64,000 nt of DNA from a virus, in the IMG/VR virus record IMGVR_UViG_3300042482_001138, positions 62,001 to 126,000 of that record; one strand, given 5' to 3'. Shown here piece after piece: positions 54,957 through 63,070 of this stretch. Position 1 is the first letter of the stretch, and each line of letters opens with the position of its first letter. The position numbers were made by a program, and so were the translations under genes. The notes beneath the pieces are model-generated. The model saw only the letters and a program-made list of their open reading frames with translations, had not been told where the DNA came from and did no database searches.

Positions 54957-55857
54957 GGAAGAACAAGAAGCTTTAGTTGAGTTATTAGAAGAAGTTTTAG
55001 GTAGTCACGGACTTCACTATCCCAATAGGGGTCAAATATCTTTTAATTGCCCTGTTTGTGACGAAGAAAGAAACAAACATAATTTGGAAGTGAACTACTT
55101 CAACGGAGTTTACAAATGTTGGGCTTGTGGTGATAGTGAAAACACACACGGTTCTTTAGGAAAATTATTTGACAAATACGGAACTAGAAAACAAAAAAAA
55201 TTGTACAAAATTCTAAGACCCGAAGAAGAACAAAAAGTGGTAAGAAAAAAAAAACCAAAAGTTGTTTTACCTGAAAATTTTATATTATTTAAAGAATCAA
55301 ACCCAATCTATCCTGTAAGAAGACAGGCATATAATTACTTAAAAAGTAGGGGAATAACTGAAGATATCATAGAAAAGTTTGGAATCGGATTTTGCGATAA
55401 AGGTAGTCACCAAGGAAGAATAATTATTCCATCATATGATAACAAGGGTAATTTGAATTATTATGTTGGTAGAAGTTGGGACCCACACAGTAGGGCGAAA
55501 TATCGAAATCCTGAGGCAGAAAAAGAAAAAATTATTTTTTGGGAAAATTTAATAGATTGGAATAAAGATATTTACTTAGTGGAAGGTGCTTTTGATGGGA
55601 TGTTTTTGGATAACCCAGTTGTAATGTTAGGTAAACACATGTCTGAATTATTGTTCGAAACAATTTATAACAAGGCTAAGGCTAATGTAATTATTTGTTT
55701 AGACGGTGATGCATGGGAAAACGCTGTGAACCTTTATCACGAATTAAATGGTGGTGAACTTTGGGGTAAAATTAAAATTGTCAAACTTCCAAAAGACAGG
55801 GACGTTTGTGATCTGAAGGGTGAAATAAATGAATATTATTATGAAATTAAAGATTGA
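54955..55857 (+). CDS. DNA primase (zinc ribbon plus TOPRIM)
   Basis: 300 aa. A zinc ribbon is formed by Cys32-x2-Cys35 (NCPVCDE) and Cys55-x2-Cys58 (YKCWACGD). A linker with basic KKKPK follows. Then come a primase core (YLKSRGITEDIIEKFGIGFC, GRIIIPSYDNKGNLNYYVGR) and a TOPRIM domain with Glu210 in IYLVEGAFDGM and Asp250/Asp252 in ICLDGDAW. It is close in plan to T4 gp61 and bacterial DnaG and should synthesise primers for the gp41-like helicase. It starts an operon that continues with the RecB-like nuclease. Confidence 0.88.
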   Translation: MEEQEALVELLEEVLGSHGLHYPNRGQISFNCPVCDEERNKHNLEVNYFNGVYKCWACGDSENTHGSLGKLFDKYGTRKQKKLYKILRPEEEQKVVRKKKPKVVLPENFILFKESNPIYPVRRQAYNYLKSRGITEDIIEKFGIGFCDKGSHQGRIIIPSYDNKGNLNYYVGRSWDPHSRAKYRNPEAEKEKIIFWENLIDWNKDIYLVEGAFDGMFLDNPVVMLGKHMSELLFETIYNKAKANVIICLDGDAWENAVNLYHELNGGELWGKIKIVKLPKDRDVCDLKGEINEYYYEIKD

Positions 55858-56720
55858 TGGATTTATATAAAGTTGCAGAAGAAATAAGAAATATCTTATC
55901 TGAAAGACAAAAAGAGTTCAAATTAACTTTTGAAGAAGATACTCACAAATATACAATGTTGAGTTTAGATGGGGAATTAAGGTCGGACTACCCATCAGTT
56001 TCAAAAGTTATGAAGCTTTTTTATGATGAATTTCCTTCCGAACAAAAAGCATTTGATATGGCCGGTGGAAATCCTGATGAAGCCGAACGAATCTTAGCTG
56101 AGTGGGCGGAAAAAGGTAAAAAGTCAACCAACATGGGATCAAGAGTTCACTATTTTTTAGAAGAACATGTGTTAAAAGTTTTTAATCAAAACAAACAAGT
56201 CAGAGAACCAATTTTTGAATGTGATGCACAACAAATAGTAGTTAGTGATACTATGATTGTTGCAGGTAAAAACTATATTGATCTATTGAAACAAAGAGGT
56301 TGTGTTTTGTTAGATACAGAAATAGTTTTAGGTCACCCTGAGTTAGGTTATACGGGTCAACCAGATAAAGTTTGGATAGTGTTAAGTACAAAAAATGAGA
56401 TAGGTTTATTAATTACCGATTGGAAAACTAATCAGGAAAAGAATTTTTTAGTTCAAAGATATACTAAACCAATGAGAAAGCCATTTGAGTACTTACCAAA
56501 TAATGCATTAGGTCATTATAAAACACAATTACCGTTATATGGTAAGTTGCTTATTAAAATGTTGGAAGGCACAAAATATGAAAAAATACCCTTACTTGGA
56601 TGTATAATTGTAAGACTAACAGAAGATCGTGAATACGTGGAATATAGGGTTGATAAATCAACAATTACAACTATACTTGAGATGGACATTAAATCAAAAT
56701 TGAATAAATTAAAAAAATAA
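55857..56720 (+). CDS. PD-(D/E)XK nuclease, RecB/Cas4-like
   Basis: 287 aa from the ATG at 55857 (overlapping the primase stop by one base); an in-frame TTG at 55854 is less likely. It shows the RecB-family order: GSRVHYFLEEHV (His98), DTEIVLGHPE (Glu155), GQPDKVW (Asp170), then LLITDWKTN (Asp188, Lys190) and LGHYKTQLPLYG, the Q-x-x-x-Y-like motif. Such enzymes process DNA ends during recombination or degrade host DNA. No helicase is fused to it. Confidence 0.8.
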   Translation: MDLYKVAEEIRNILSERQKEFKLTFEEDTHKYTMLSLDGELRSDYPSVSKVMKLFYDEFPSEQKAFDMAGGNPDEAERILAEWAEKGKKSTNMGSRVHYFLEEHVLKVFNQNKQVREPIFECDAQQIVVSDTMIVAGKNYIDLLKQRGCVLLDTEIVLGHPELGYTGQPDKVWIVLSTKNEIGLLITDWKTNQEKNFLVQRYTKPMRKPFEYLPNNALGHYKTQLPLYGKLLIKMLEGTKYEKIPLLGCIIVRLTEDREYVEYRVDKSTITTILEMDIKSKLNKLKK

Positions 56721-56726
56721 TATAAA

Positions 56727-56942
56727 ATGGATGAAATTATAAAACCAAGGATTGACCTCAAGTCACAAGAAACGGTAAAGTGTGAAAAGTGTGAATCAAA
56801 ATTCTTCAAAGAAGTCACAATGATTAAGAAAGTTCCAAAACTTTTAACAGGTAGTTCTGAAGACACTTTAGTACCATTCCCAACATACATGTGCAATGAG
56901 TGTGGACATGTAAATAAAGACTTTGAACTTTTTATTGACTAA
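56727..56942 (+). CDS. Small zinc-ribbon protein
   Basis: 71 aa with CEKCES and CNECGH, a Cys4 zinc ribbon separated by ~37 residues. No other motif. It lies in the primase operon and shares its last base with the next ATG. It may be a small transcription or replication factor, but no family is certain. Confidence 0.7.
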   Translation: MDEIIKPRIDLKSQETVKCEKCESKFFKEVTMIKKVPKLLTGSSEDTLVPFPTYMCNECGHVNKDFELFID

Positions 56943-57088
56943 TGGAAATAGGTAAAATGACCATAAGCGAAGCGTATCCACACCTGAAAACTGTGGCATT
57001 AGCTTATGGATTAAAACTAAACAGAGCTAAGGAATTTAAGTTCGCAAGAATTGTTTTAGCAAACCTTTATTGTAGAGAATTAGTATGA
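56942..57088 (+). CDS. 48-aa hypothetical protein
   Basis: Too short for most gene finders. The ATG overlaps the preceding TAA (TAATG) and its TGA overlaps the next ATG (ATGA at 57085-57088), so it fills the gap exactly. It reads MEIGKMTISEAYPHLKTVAL, then a basic helix and NLYCRELV. The perfect coupling on both sides supports translation. No family recognised. Confidence 0.7.
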   Translation: MEIGKMTISEAYPHLKTVALAYGLKLNRAKEFKFARIVLANLYCRELV

Positions 57089-57309
57089 CACACAAAGAAT
57101 TTTATATTTGGTTAGAAGGATACCTTCACGGTAAACTTGAAAACAAACAGATAGATATTGCACCTATTGTGGAAAAGATGAGTCAAGTTAAGGATGAACC
57201 TAAAATTGGTATTGCTGAACCATACCGAGTCCCTATACCCGTAAATCCTTTTCCTGTGAAAGACGATCCATATAAACCTCCTTACGAAGTTTTGTGTAAT
57301 CAAAAATAA
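57085..57309 (+). CDS. Small hypothetical protein
   Basis: 74 aa. An N-terminal helix (FYIWLEGYLHGKLENKQI) precedes a Pro-rich C-terminus (PYRVPIPVNPFPVKDDPY). Coupled to the 48-aa gene by ATGA. No family recognised. Last gene of the primase operon. Confidence 0.65.
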   Translation: MTHKEFYIWLEGYLHGKLENKQIDIAPIVEKMSQVKDEPKIGIAEPYRVPIPVNPFPVKDDPYKPPYEVLCNQK

Positions 57310-57327
57310 TTTTTTTAATTATAGGTA

Positions 57328-57334
57328 TATTTAT
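57328..57334 (+). promoter_or_regulatory. TATTTAT element, candidate late promoter
   Basis: TATTTAT lies 13 bases before the ATG at 57348. It would make this small gene a separate late unit between two DNA-metabolism operons. Confidence 0.5.
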
Positions 57335-57347
57335 CAATAAAAAAAAT

Positions 57348-57701
57348 ATGAAAAATATACTATCAAGTCTAACCACATCAGAAAAAAATAGAATTCTTGA
57401 AATGCACAGAAGAGCAACATCAAAATTTTATTTATTTGAATCAGATATAGATGGTGAAATTTATTGGCAATCTTGTGATCAAGAAATGAATTTATTATCA
57501 GATGAATCAAAATCTGGTTTAAAACCTGCGGGGAATGAAAATGGAAAAGATTTATTTTATTTTGAAATTTTACCCGAAGATAAGGCAAAAAATCCGCAAT
57601 ATGACATACAAGGTTGTGTCGGGATTGAAGGTAAAGATAGTAAAGTCTATATTGAAGAATATGATGGTAAAAAAGTTTTAAGACTTTATGAAGGTTTTTA
57701 A
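57348..57701 (+). CDS. Small hypothetical protein, probably late
   Basis: 117 aa. The N-terminal helix (LTTSEKNRILEMHRRATSKF) is followed by an acidic beta-rich domain with two cysteines (CDQE, GCVG) and ends VLRLYEGF. It stands alone between a TATTTAT element and a terminator. The N-terminal helix resembles in type that of the Pro/Ala-repeat protein at 15848 (short helix, then tether or domain), but the two are not clearly homologous. Function unknown. Confidence 0.65.
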   Translation: MKNILSSLTTSEKNRILEMHRRATSKFYLFESDIDGEIYWQSCDQEMNLLSDESKSGLKPAGNENGKDLFYFEILPEDKAKNPQYDIQGCVGIEGKDSKVYIEEYDGKKVLRLYEGF

Positions 57702-57720
57702 AATTAAAAAATAAATAAGT

Positions 57721-57745
57721 AACCCACCCAAAAGGTGGGTTTTTT
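57721..57745 (+). terminator. Intrinsic terminator
   Basis: A perfect 8-bp stem AACCCACC/GGTGGGTT with a CAAAA loop and a T run. Confidence 0.9.
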
Positions 57746-57750
57746 GTTAA

Positions 57751-57779
57751 TTGACAATCTAATCAAATATGACTATATT
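57751..57779 (+). promoter_or_regulatory. Host-type promoter of the gp47-like gene
   Basis: TTGACA (57751-57756), 17 bases, then TATATT (57774-57779) continuing TATATTTAG. It starts five bases after the terminator. Seven bases downstream of the -10 box is the A of the ATG at 57786, so a leaderless mRNA is predicted. Confidence 0.65.
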
Positions 57780-57785
57780 TAGTAT

Positions 57786-58565
57786 ATGATTAAAAAACTT
57801 ATACACTTTTCTGATTTACATATAAGATTATTCAAAGACCATGAGATTTACAGATTAATTCTTGAAAATGCATTTAACGAATGGAAAAATTTAAATCCTG
57901 ATAGAATTGTGTTTACTGGTGATTTAGTCCATTCAAAAAATCAAATGACTCCCGAACTTATTGAAATGGTAAGTTGGGTATTGAAAGAATGTTCTTCGAT
58001 TGCAAAAACAATAATTATACCTGGTAACCACGACTTTTTAGTGAATAACACAGAAAGATTAGACGCTCTTTCACCAATAATAAATTCTTTGAACAACCAA
58101 AATATTGTATATTACAAAGATCGCGGTGTTTATGAAGACGAAAATGTTAGTTGGTGTGTTTATTCTCAGTATCAACATAATATACCGCCAGATATCAACG
58201 TAGCAACAGGAATAAAAATTGGATTGTTCCATGGACCTATATCTGGTCTTAAAACGGATTTAGGGTTTGAATTTGGTGAAGAAGCTTATGATGTTGAAAA
58301 ATTTGATGGTTTAGATGTTGTTTTGTGTGGGGACATTCACAAAAGATCTGAATTTAAATTCAAAACAGGAAAAGGATATATGATTGGGTCTACAATCCAA
58401 AATAATATTGGTGAAAGTGTTAACAATCACGGATATGGTGTTTACGACATACCAAATAAAGATTATGTTTATGTTGATCTATTTAATCCTAAACCATTTC
58501 TTAAGTTTTCAATTAGTTCATTCACAGATTTAGAACATGGAACCGAAAAAATCCAAAATATTTAG
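57786..58565 (+). CDS. Recombination endonuclease subunit gp47-like (Mre11/SbcD family)
   Basis: 259 aa. The calcineurin-type metallophosphoesterase motifs are in order: HFSDLHIR (Asp10, His12), FTGDLVHS (Asp46), IPGNHDFL (Asn81, His82), LFHGPI and CGDIHKR. With the gp46-like ATPase it forms the complex that resects DNA ends for UvsX-dependent recombination and contributes to host DNA breakdown in T4. It is shorter than T4 gp47 (339 aa) mainly at the C-terminus. It overlaps the next gene by 29 bases. Confidence 0.88.
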   Translation: MIKKLIHFSDLHIRLFKDHEIYRLILENAFNEWKNLNPDRIVFTGDLVHSKNQMTPELIEMVSWVLKECSSIAKTIIIPGNHDFLVNNTERLDALSPIINSLNNQNIVYYKDRGVYEDENVSWCVYSQYQHNIPPDINVATGIKIGLFHGPISGLKTDLGFEFGEEAYDVEKFDGLDVVLCGDIHKRSEFKFKTGKGYMIGSTIQNNIGESVNNHGYGVYDIPNKDYVYVDLFNPKPFLKFSISSFTDLEHGTEKIQNI

Positions 58566-59247
58566 TAAAGAAACAATGCAGGCAGTGTCTGCATATTGTG
58601 AGTCCGAAGATATTAAAGACGTTGATAAGTTTATGTACCTTTGTTTTAAACAAGGATTTGATATCAAAAGATATGGATTTTTGGGGGAAACACTTAATGA
58701 AGGTGAAAAAGACTTAAAAATGAACGAAGTCCAAGAAAAATGGGTGGAAAAGGAGGTAATTGTTGAAAAACGAGTGGAAATTCCTGTTGAAGTCATCAAA
58801 GAAGTTGAAAAAATTGTTGAAGTCATAAAAGAAGTTATTGTAGAAAAGGAAATAATAAAAGAAGTTCCAGTTGAGATTGTAAAAGAGGTTGAAAAGATTG
58901 TAACAATAACCAATAATGAAGAGCTTGAGGAAAAAATTTTCCAATTAAACAAAGATTTGGAGTCAGAACGGAAAATTTTTTCCACTAAAATGGAAGAAAT
59001 GGAAAATAATTTCCAAAATGAAATGTCTAAAAAGATTAAAGAATTAGATGAACTTAGACATAATTTAGACATTATAAAAGAAAATGACAAAACAAAACTC
59101 CTTCAGGATACTTTACAAAAATTAAGAAAAGAAATTTCAGATAAAAATAAAAAAATTGAAGAATTAGAAAAAATAAACAATAGACCAAATAGTGATGTAA
59201 TAAATGCAATTTTCATGAAAGGGTCAAATTTAAAAGATATATTATGA
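58537..59247 (+). CDS. Coiled-coil protein between gp47 and gp46
   Basis: 236 aa. Residues ~1-65 are a small helical domain. About residues 70-122 consist of a Val/Ile-Glu-Lys repeat (VIVEKRVEIPVEVIKEVEKI and on), followed by ordinary heptad coiled coil to residue ~215. The 29-base overlap with the gp47-like gene and four-base overlap with the next ATG place it firmly in the operon. I know no T4 equivalent. An accessory or scaffold for the gp46/gp47 complex, or an envelope linker with the following membrane protein, is possible. Confidence 0.65.
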   Translation: MEPKKSKIFSKETMQAVSAYCESEDIKDVDKFMYLCFKQGFDIKRYGFLGETLNEGEKDLKMNEVQEKWVEKEVIVEKRVEIPVEVIKEVEKIVEVIKEVIVEKEIIKEVPVEIVKEVEKIVTITNNEELEEKIFQLNKDLESERKIFSTKMEEMENNFQNEMSKKIKELDELRHNLDIIKENDKTKLLQDTLQKLRKEISDKNKKIEELEKINNRPNSDVINAIFMKGSNLKDIL

Positions 59248-59651
59248 TACAATTATTAATTTGGGTGATGGTTGCCTACGGAATGACAAACATTTTGGTT
59301 TACGGATCAATTTTTAATGGAATAAGGGATGGAATACGTAATTGGGGTAACAATGAGTTAGCTCCTTTTAACTATATGGGATCTTTTATATCGGCATTAA
59401 TATCGTGTGTTTTATGTACATCAACATGGGTTGGGTTTTTCTTATCATTAACATATTTTTCACCAAGTTATAATATCATTGGAACTAATAAAATTTTATC
59501 CGTATTTTTTGACGGGATGTTATCTGCTGGTTTTGTTTGGGCAATAAACTCTATAATCGAATGGTTCGAAGAAAATAGATTGTCAAATCAAAAACAAGAA
59601 GTTACATATGTGATACCTGAAGATGAAGAAGAACAAATATTAAACGATTAA
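59244..59651 (+). CDS. Small integral membrane protein
   Basis: 135 aa with hydrophobic segments at about residues 1-20 (IQLLIWVMVAYGMTNILVYG), 46-70 (FISALISCVLCTSTWVGFFL) and 84-105, then a charged cytoplasmic-type tail ending EDEEEQILND. ATG overlaps the preceding stop. It lies between coiled-coil and gp46-like genes, an unexpected place for a membrane protein. A holin is one possibility from size, but the context does not support lysis. Confidence 0.65.
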   Translation: MIQLLIWVMVAYGMTNILVYGSIFNGIRDGIRNWGNNELAPFNYMGSFISALISCVLCTSTWVGFFLSLTYFSPSYNIIGTNKILSVFFDGMLSAGFVWAINSIIEWFEENRLSNQKQEVTYVIPEDEEEQILND

Positions 59652-59661
59652 TAAAAATAAA

Positions 59662-59946
59662 ATGGGAAAAAAAGCAAAAGAACACAGAAAAAAAGTTGAA
59701 AAAAGAAATGCAAAAATAAAATCACAAAAAAGTGCAATGCAAAAAGCTTTTGACATTCTAATGAAACAACAAATAGAAAAATTGAAAGAAAATAATAATT
59801 TGAATGTAAGTTTATCAGGACAACCATTATCATTCAATGTTATGGATGAGAATGAAGAATTAATTGATGAAATTAATATTGAATCTGTAAAACCAACTGA
59901 ATTTATTGAACTGAAAACACAAGAAAATAAGGAAGAAGAAGAATAA
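59662..59946 (+). CDS. Small basic-then-acidic protein
   Basis: 94 aa. The first ~45 residues are strongly basic and helical (KKAKEHRKKVEKRNAKIKSQ); the rest is acidic and ends NKEEEE. The stop is immediately followed by the gp46-like ATG with no gap. No family recognised; nucleic-acid binding by the basic half is an inference. Confidence 0.65.
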   Translation: MGKKAKEHRKKVEKRNAKIKSQKSAMQKAFDILMKQQIEKLKENNNLNVSLSGQPLSFNVMDENEELIDEINIESVKPTEFIELKTQENKEEEE

Positions 59947-62322
59947 ATGGATCTATTTAATCCACCGAAGTTATTTAATTATGAATTTATGATAAAAGAA
60001 TTAGACTTTTCTAAGTTTGAAAATCCAACAATACAGGTAGTTTGGGAAGATAATCAAGAAAACTTTACGCAAGATAAAATTAAAAGTGTAAAATATTACT
60101 TTCAAAAAAAGTACAACACAACTAATGTTAATGTGTTAACAAAAGTTAAAACAAAAAATGAAGATACACAACAAACTATTGATGTTTCTTTGAACGTTAC
60201 TGATAGTAATTACCAAATAGATTTGTTAAAAGGTTTTTTAGAATCTAAAGGATATGACAAAAGTTTGAAAGAAGTTTTGGATCTCAACAAAACTGTGGAA
60301 TATAAAATGGAAGAAAGTGATGTTGATATCACACAATTCAAAAAATGGTATATTAAAAATATTGAGTTTTCTAATTTTTTATCCTATGGTGAAAATCAAA
60401 AATTAGATTTTGACAGGTTAAATGGTTTGATTGTTGTCGAGTCTAATCCACCAAACTTTGGTGGTAAAACTGTTTTATCTGTTGACCTTCTGATGTTTTT
60501 ATTTTTTAATGAAACAACAAAAACAACAAAGGCTGAAGAAATATTTAATCGATTTACCGATAAAAACTCGGTAGTTGTTAAAGGTGAAATAACAATAGAC
60601 GGTGAAGACTACATTATCATAAGAAAAATTGAAAGGAAGTTATCCAAAAAGGGAGAATGGAACGTAAAAACAGAATTAGATTTTTTTAAAAAACTATCTG
60701 ATGGTAGTCTACAAAATTTCACTGGTGAACAAAGACGTGAAACTGAAACTTTCATCAAAAATTCTATAGGGACTAAAGAAGATTTTTTGATGACAATTTT
60801 AACTACTGCCACAAATTTAGAAGAACTTTTGGAATCTAAACCAACTGCAAGAGGACAAGTATTATCAAGGTTTATGGGACTTGAATTTTTAAAAAAGAAA
60901 GAAGAAGTCGCTAAAGAAATATATTCAGATTTTTCAAAACAAAAACTTTCTAACATATATTCATCCGAACAACTTAAAACTGATATATCTGATTATGAAA
61001 ACACAATTAAATCACTTAATAATCAAATTGAAGATAGTAATAAAGAATTGACAAATGTGGAAGAAGCGATCACAAAAGGTAAGTCCTACCGTGATGATAT
61101 GTTGAAGAAAAAACATTCCAACATCGATCAAGAAATTAGTAGATTAAATCCGACTAAAGTTCAAGAAGAAATTAACACGATTGATTTTGAAAAGAAAGGT
61201 TATATTTCCAAGATTAATGAACTAAAAGTTGTTGAACCAAGTGAATATTATCATGAAGATAAACACGATGAGGTTAAAGAACAATATAACGATGTTTATA
61301 AAGAAGTGGTCCAGATTGATACTGAAATTTCATCAATTAACAAATTGAAATCTGAAGTTGAGGGTGGTATTAAATGTGAACACTGTGGAATTGAGTTAAT
61401 GAACGCGGCAATAACAAATGCCAAAATTGCAGAACTTGATGGACTTATCATGCATAAAACCACAAAAACGACACTTATGCAGGATTTATCCCGCAAAGAA
61501 CAAAGTTTTGTACAATTAAAGAAGGAGTTTGATGAATACGAAAAAAACAAACTTGTTAAAGAAAAGTATGAGATTTCTGTTGAAAGTTGTGATTTGAAAA
61601 TAAGCGCGTTAAAAGACAAACTCAAAAGGTGGGGAGAAATTCAAGACAAAATTCAAGAAAATCAAAAGATCGACGGACAATTAATAAAGGCCGATATGCG
61701 ATTAGAAGAACTTGAAAGAGAAAAAACAAGAATTAATTCAATCCTTTCGACAAACAAGGTTTCTATAGTTTCTTATCAGGAAAAGATTGAAAAAAATAAA
61801 ACAATGATTGAAAAAATTCAAAAAGAAGAAGATAAAGAAAAAATATATAAAACTTATCTTGAAGCTTATGGAAAAAATGGTGTTTCTAAAACAATTATGA
61901 AAACTATGATGCCAATCATAAATTCTGAACTTCAAAGACTTATGGAAGATTCTTGTTACTTTAAATTAGAAATTAGAATCAATGATAAGAATGAAGTTGA
62001 ATTTATTATGATTGATAATGGAACGGGTATAGAAAAGTTAATGACATCTGGAAGTGGTTACGAAAAAACTATCGCATCATTGGCACTTAGATCAGTACTA
62101 AGTAAGATATGTTCACTTTCTAAACCCAACGTAATCGTTTTCGATGAAGTATTTGGGAAAATAAGTAATGATAATTTGGAGTTAGTATCTGAATTTTTTA
62201 TGAAAATTAAAGATTACTTCGAAAAAATATTCATAATCAGTCACAACCCAATGGTTAGTCAATGGGCTGAGTCAACCGTAAAAATTTCTAAAGAAAACAA
62301 TATATCTAAAATTGTCAATTGA
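59947..62322 (+). CDS. Recombination endonuclease subunit gp46-like (Rad50/SbcC family)
   Basis: 791 aa against 560 in T4 gp46. A ~135-residue N-terminal extension precedes the ATPase head (WYIKNIEFSNFLSYGENQKL). The P-loop SNPPNFGGKT (166-175) keeps Gly-Gly-Lys-Thr but has Pro168 where the first Gly of G-x4-GK[ST] belongs. Long coiled coils flank a zinc hook (CEHC, Cys477/Cys480). The C-terminal head has the signature LMTSGSGYEKTIASLALR and Walker B VIVFDEVFGK, then IISHNP. It is the ATPase partner of the gp47-like nuclease. Confidence 0.85.
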   Translation: MDLFNPPKLFNYEFMIKELDFSKFENPTIQVVWEDNQENFTQDKIKSVKYYFQKKYNTTNVNVLTKVKTKNEDTQQTIDVSLNVTDSNYQIDLLKGFLESKGYDKSLKEVLDLNKTVEYKMEESDVDITQFKKWYIKNIEFSNFLSYGENQKLDFDRLNGLIVVESNPPNFGGKTVLSVDLLMFLFFNETTKTTKAEEIFNRFTDKNSVVVKGEITIDGEDYIIIRKIERKLSKKGEWNVKTELDFFKKLSDGSLQNFTGEQRRETETFIKNSIGTKEDFLMTILTTATNLEELLESKPTARGQVLSRFMGLEFLKKKEEVAKEIYSDFSKQKLSNIYSSEQLKTDISDYENTIKSLNNQIEDSNKELTNVEEAITKGKSYRDDMLKKKHSNIDQEISRLNPTKVQEEINTIDFEKKGYISKINELKVVEPSEYYHEDKHDEVKEQYNDVYKEVVQIDTEISSINKLKSEVEGGIKCEHCGIELMNAAITNAKIAELDGLIMHKTTKTTLMQDLSRKEQSFVQLKKEFDEYEKNKLVKEKYEISVESCDLKISALKDKLKRWGEIQDKIQENQKIDGQLIKADMRLEELEREKTRINSILSTNKVSIVSYQEKIEKNKTMIEKIQKEEDKEKIYKTYLEAYGKNGVSKTIMKTMMPIINSELQRLMEDSCYFKLEIRINDKNEVEFIMIDNGTGIEKLMTSGSGYEKTIASLALRSVLSKICSLSKPNVIVFDEVFGKISNDNLELVSEFFMKIKDYFEKIFIISHNPMVSQWAESTVKISKENNISKIVN

Positions 62323-62347
62323 TTTAGTACTGTTTAAAATCTATATT
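62319..62347 (+). promoter_or_regulatory. Host-type promoter of the methylase gene
   Basis: TTGATT (62319-62324), 17 bases, then TATATT (62342-62347) continuing TATATTTT. The -35 overlaps the preceding stop codon; the predicted start leaves a leader of only about three bases before the ATG at 62357. Confidence 0.6.
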
Positions 62348-62356
62348 TTATAAGAA

Positions 62357-63034
62357 ATGTTTTATTACTACGGAAGAAAAGAAAAAATATTCAAGTACTA
62401 CCCAAAACCCAAGTACGATACTATTGTGGAACCATTCGCGGGATCTGCGGCATATTCAATGAACTATCATGACAGAAATGTAATTTTAATTGAAAAAGAC
62501 GTTAGAATTGCAAAACTATGGGAATATCTTATAAATGTCAGTTCTGAAGAAATTTTATCGTTACCTATTTTATCAAAAGGACAATCATTGAATAATGATA
62601 ATTTCAATTATTTAAATGAAAACCAAAAGTCTATCATAGGTTTATTTTTAAATCCTGGTTCTGCACAACCAAAAAAGTCCCCAGGTAAGTTTTGTGCTTG
62701 GAATGAAAAAAATAGATTAAAACTTTCACAAGATGTGAATAAAGTTAAACATTGGCAAATAATAAATAATGATTATACGTCAATTGAAAACATAGAAGCA
62801 ACTTGGTTTATTGACCCACCATATCAAGGAAATGGTGGTAAGTATTATAAACATGGTAATAAAGGTTTTGACTATGAATTTTTATCCGAATGGTCACTCA
62901 ATCGTAATGGTGAAATTATAGTATGCGAAAATTCTGAAGCTGATTGGATGGACTTCAAACCTTTAGTTGAAATACAAGGACAAAAACACAAAACAAAAGA
63001 AGTTATTTTTTATCAAAATAACGCCTTAGTTTAA
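62357..63034 (+). CDS. Dam-like DNA adenine-N6 methyltransferase
   Basis: 225 aa. Motif I is IVEPFAGSAAYS (FAG at 27-29), followed by ILIEKD; motif IV is WFIDPPYQG (DPPY 153-156), the catalytic loop of adenine-N6 methylases with the motif order of the Dam (alpha) class. The target recognition region between them is short. The product could protect phage DNA from host restriction or mark its own DNA. It is followed 36 bases later by a nuclease-like gene with a separate promoter. Confidence 0.85.
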   Translation: MFYYYGRKEKIFKYYPKPKYDTIVEPFAGSAAYSMNYHDRNVILIEKDVRIAKLWEYLINVSSEEILSLPILSKGQSLNNDNFNYLNENQKSIIGLFLNPGSAQPKKSPGKFCAWNEKNRLKLSQDVNKVKHWQIINNDYTSIENIEATWFIDPPYQGNGGKYYKHGNKGFDYEFLSEWSLNRNGEIIVCENSEADWMDFKPLVEIQGQKHKTKEVIFYQNNALV

Positions 63035-63044
63035 AAAAAAACAC

Positions 63045-63052
63045 TATCTTTG
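63045..63052 (+). promoter_or_regulatory. Bacteroidota-type -7 box TATCTTTG
   Basis: TATCTTTG matches TAnnTTTG exactly, 18 bases before the ATG at 63071. No TTG lies at the usual -33 distance. Confidence 0.5.
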
Positions 63053-63070
63053 TACTATCAATAATAAAAA

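Noticed and set aside
58530-59090. Minus-strand open frame (186 aa) opposite the coiled-coil gene
   Set aside because: Ser/Ile/Phe-rich mirror of Glu/Lys coiled-coil codons; the plus-strand gene is operon-coupled.
59244-59651. Membrane protein as a holin
   Set aside because: Size and helices would allow it, but the gene lies within a recombination operon with no endolysin nearby.
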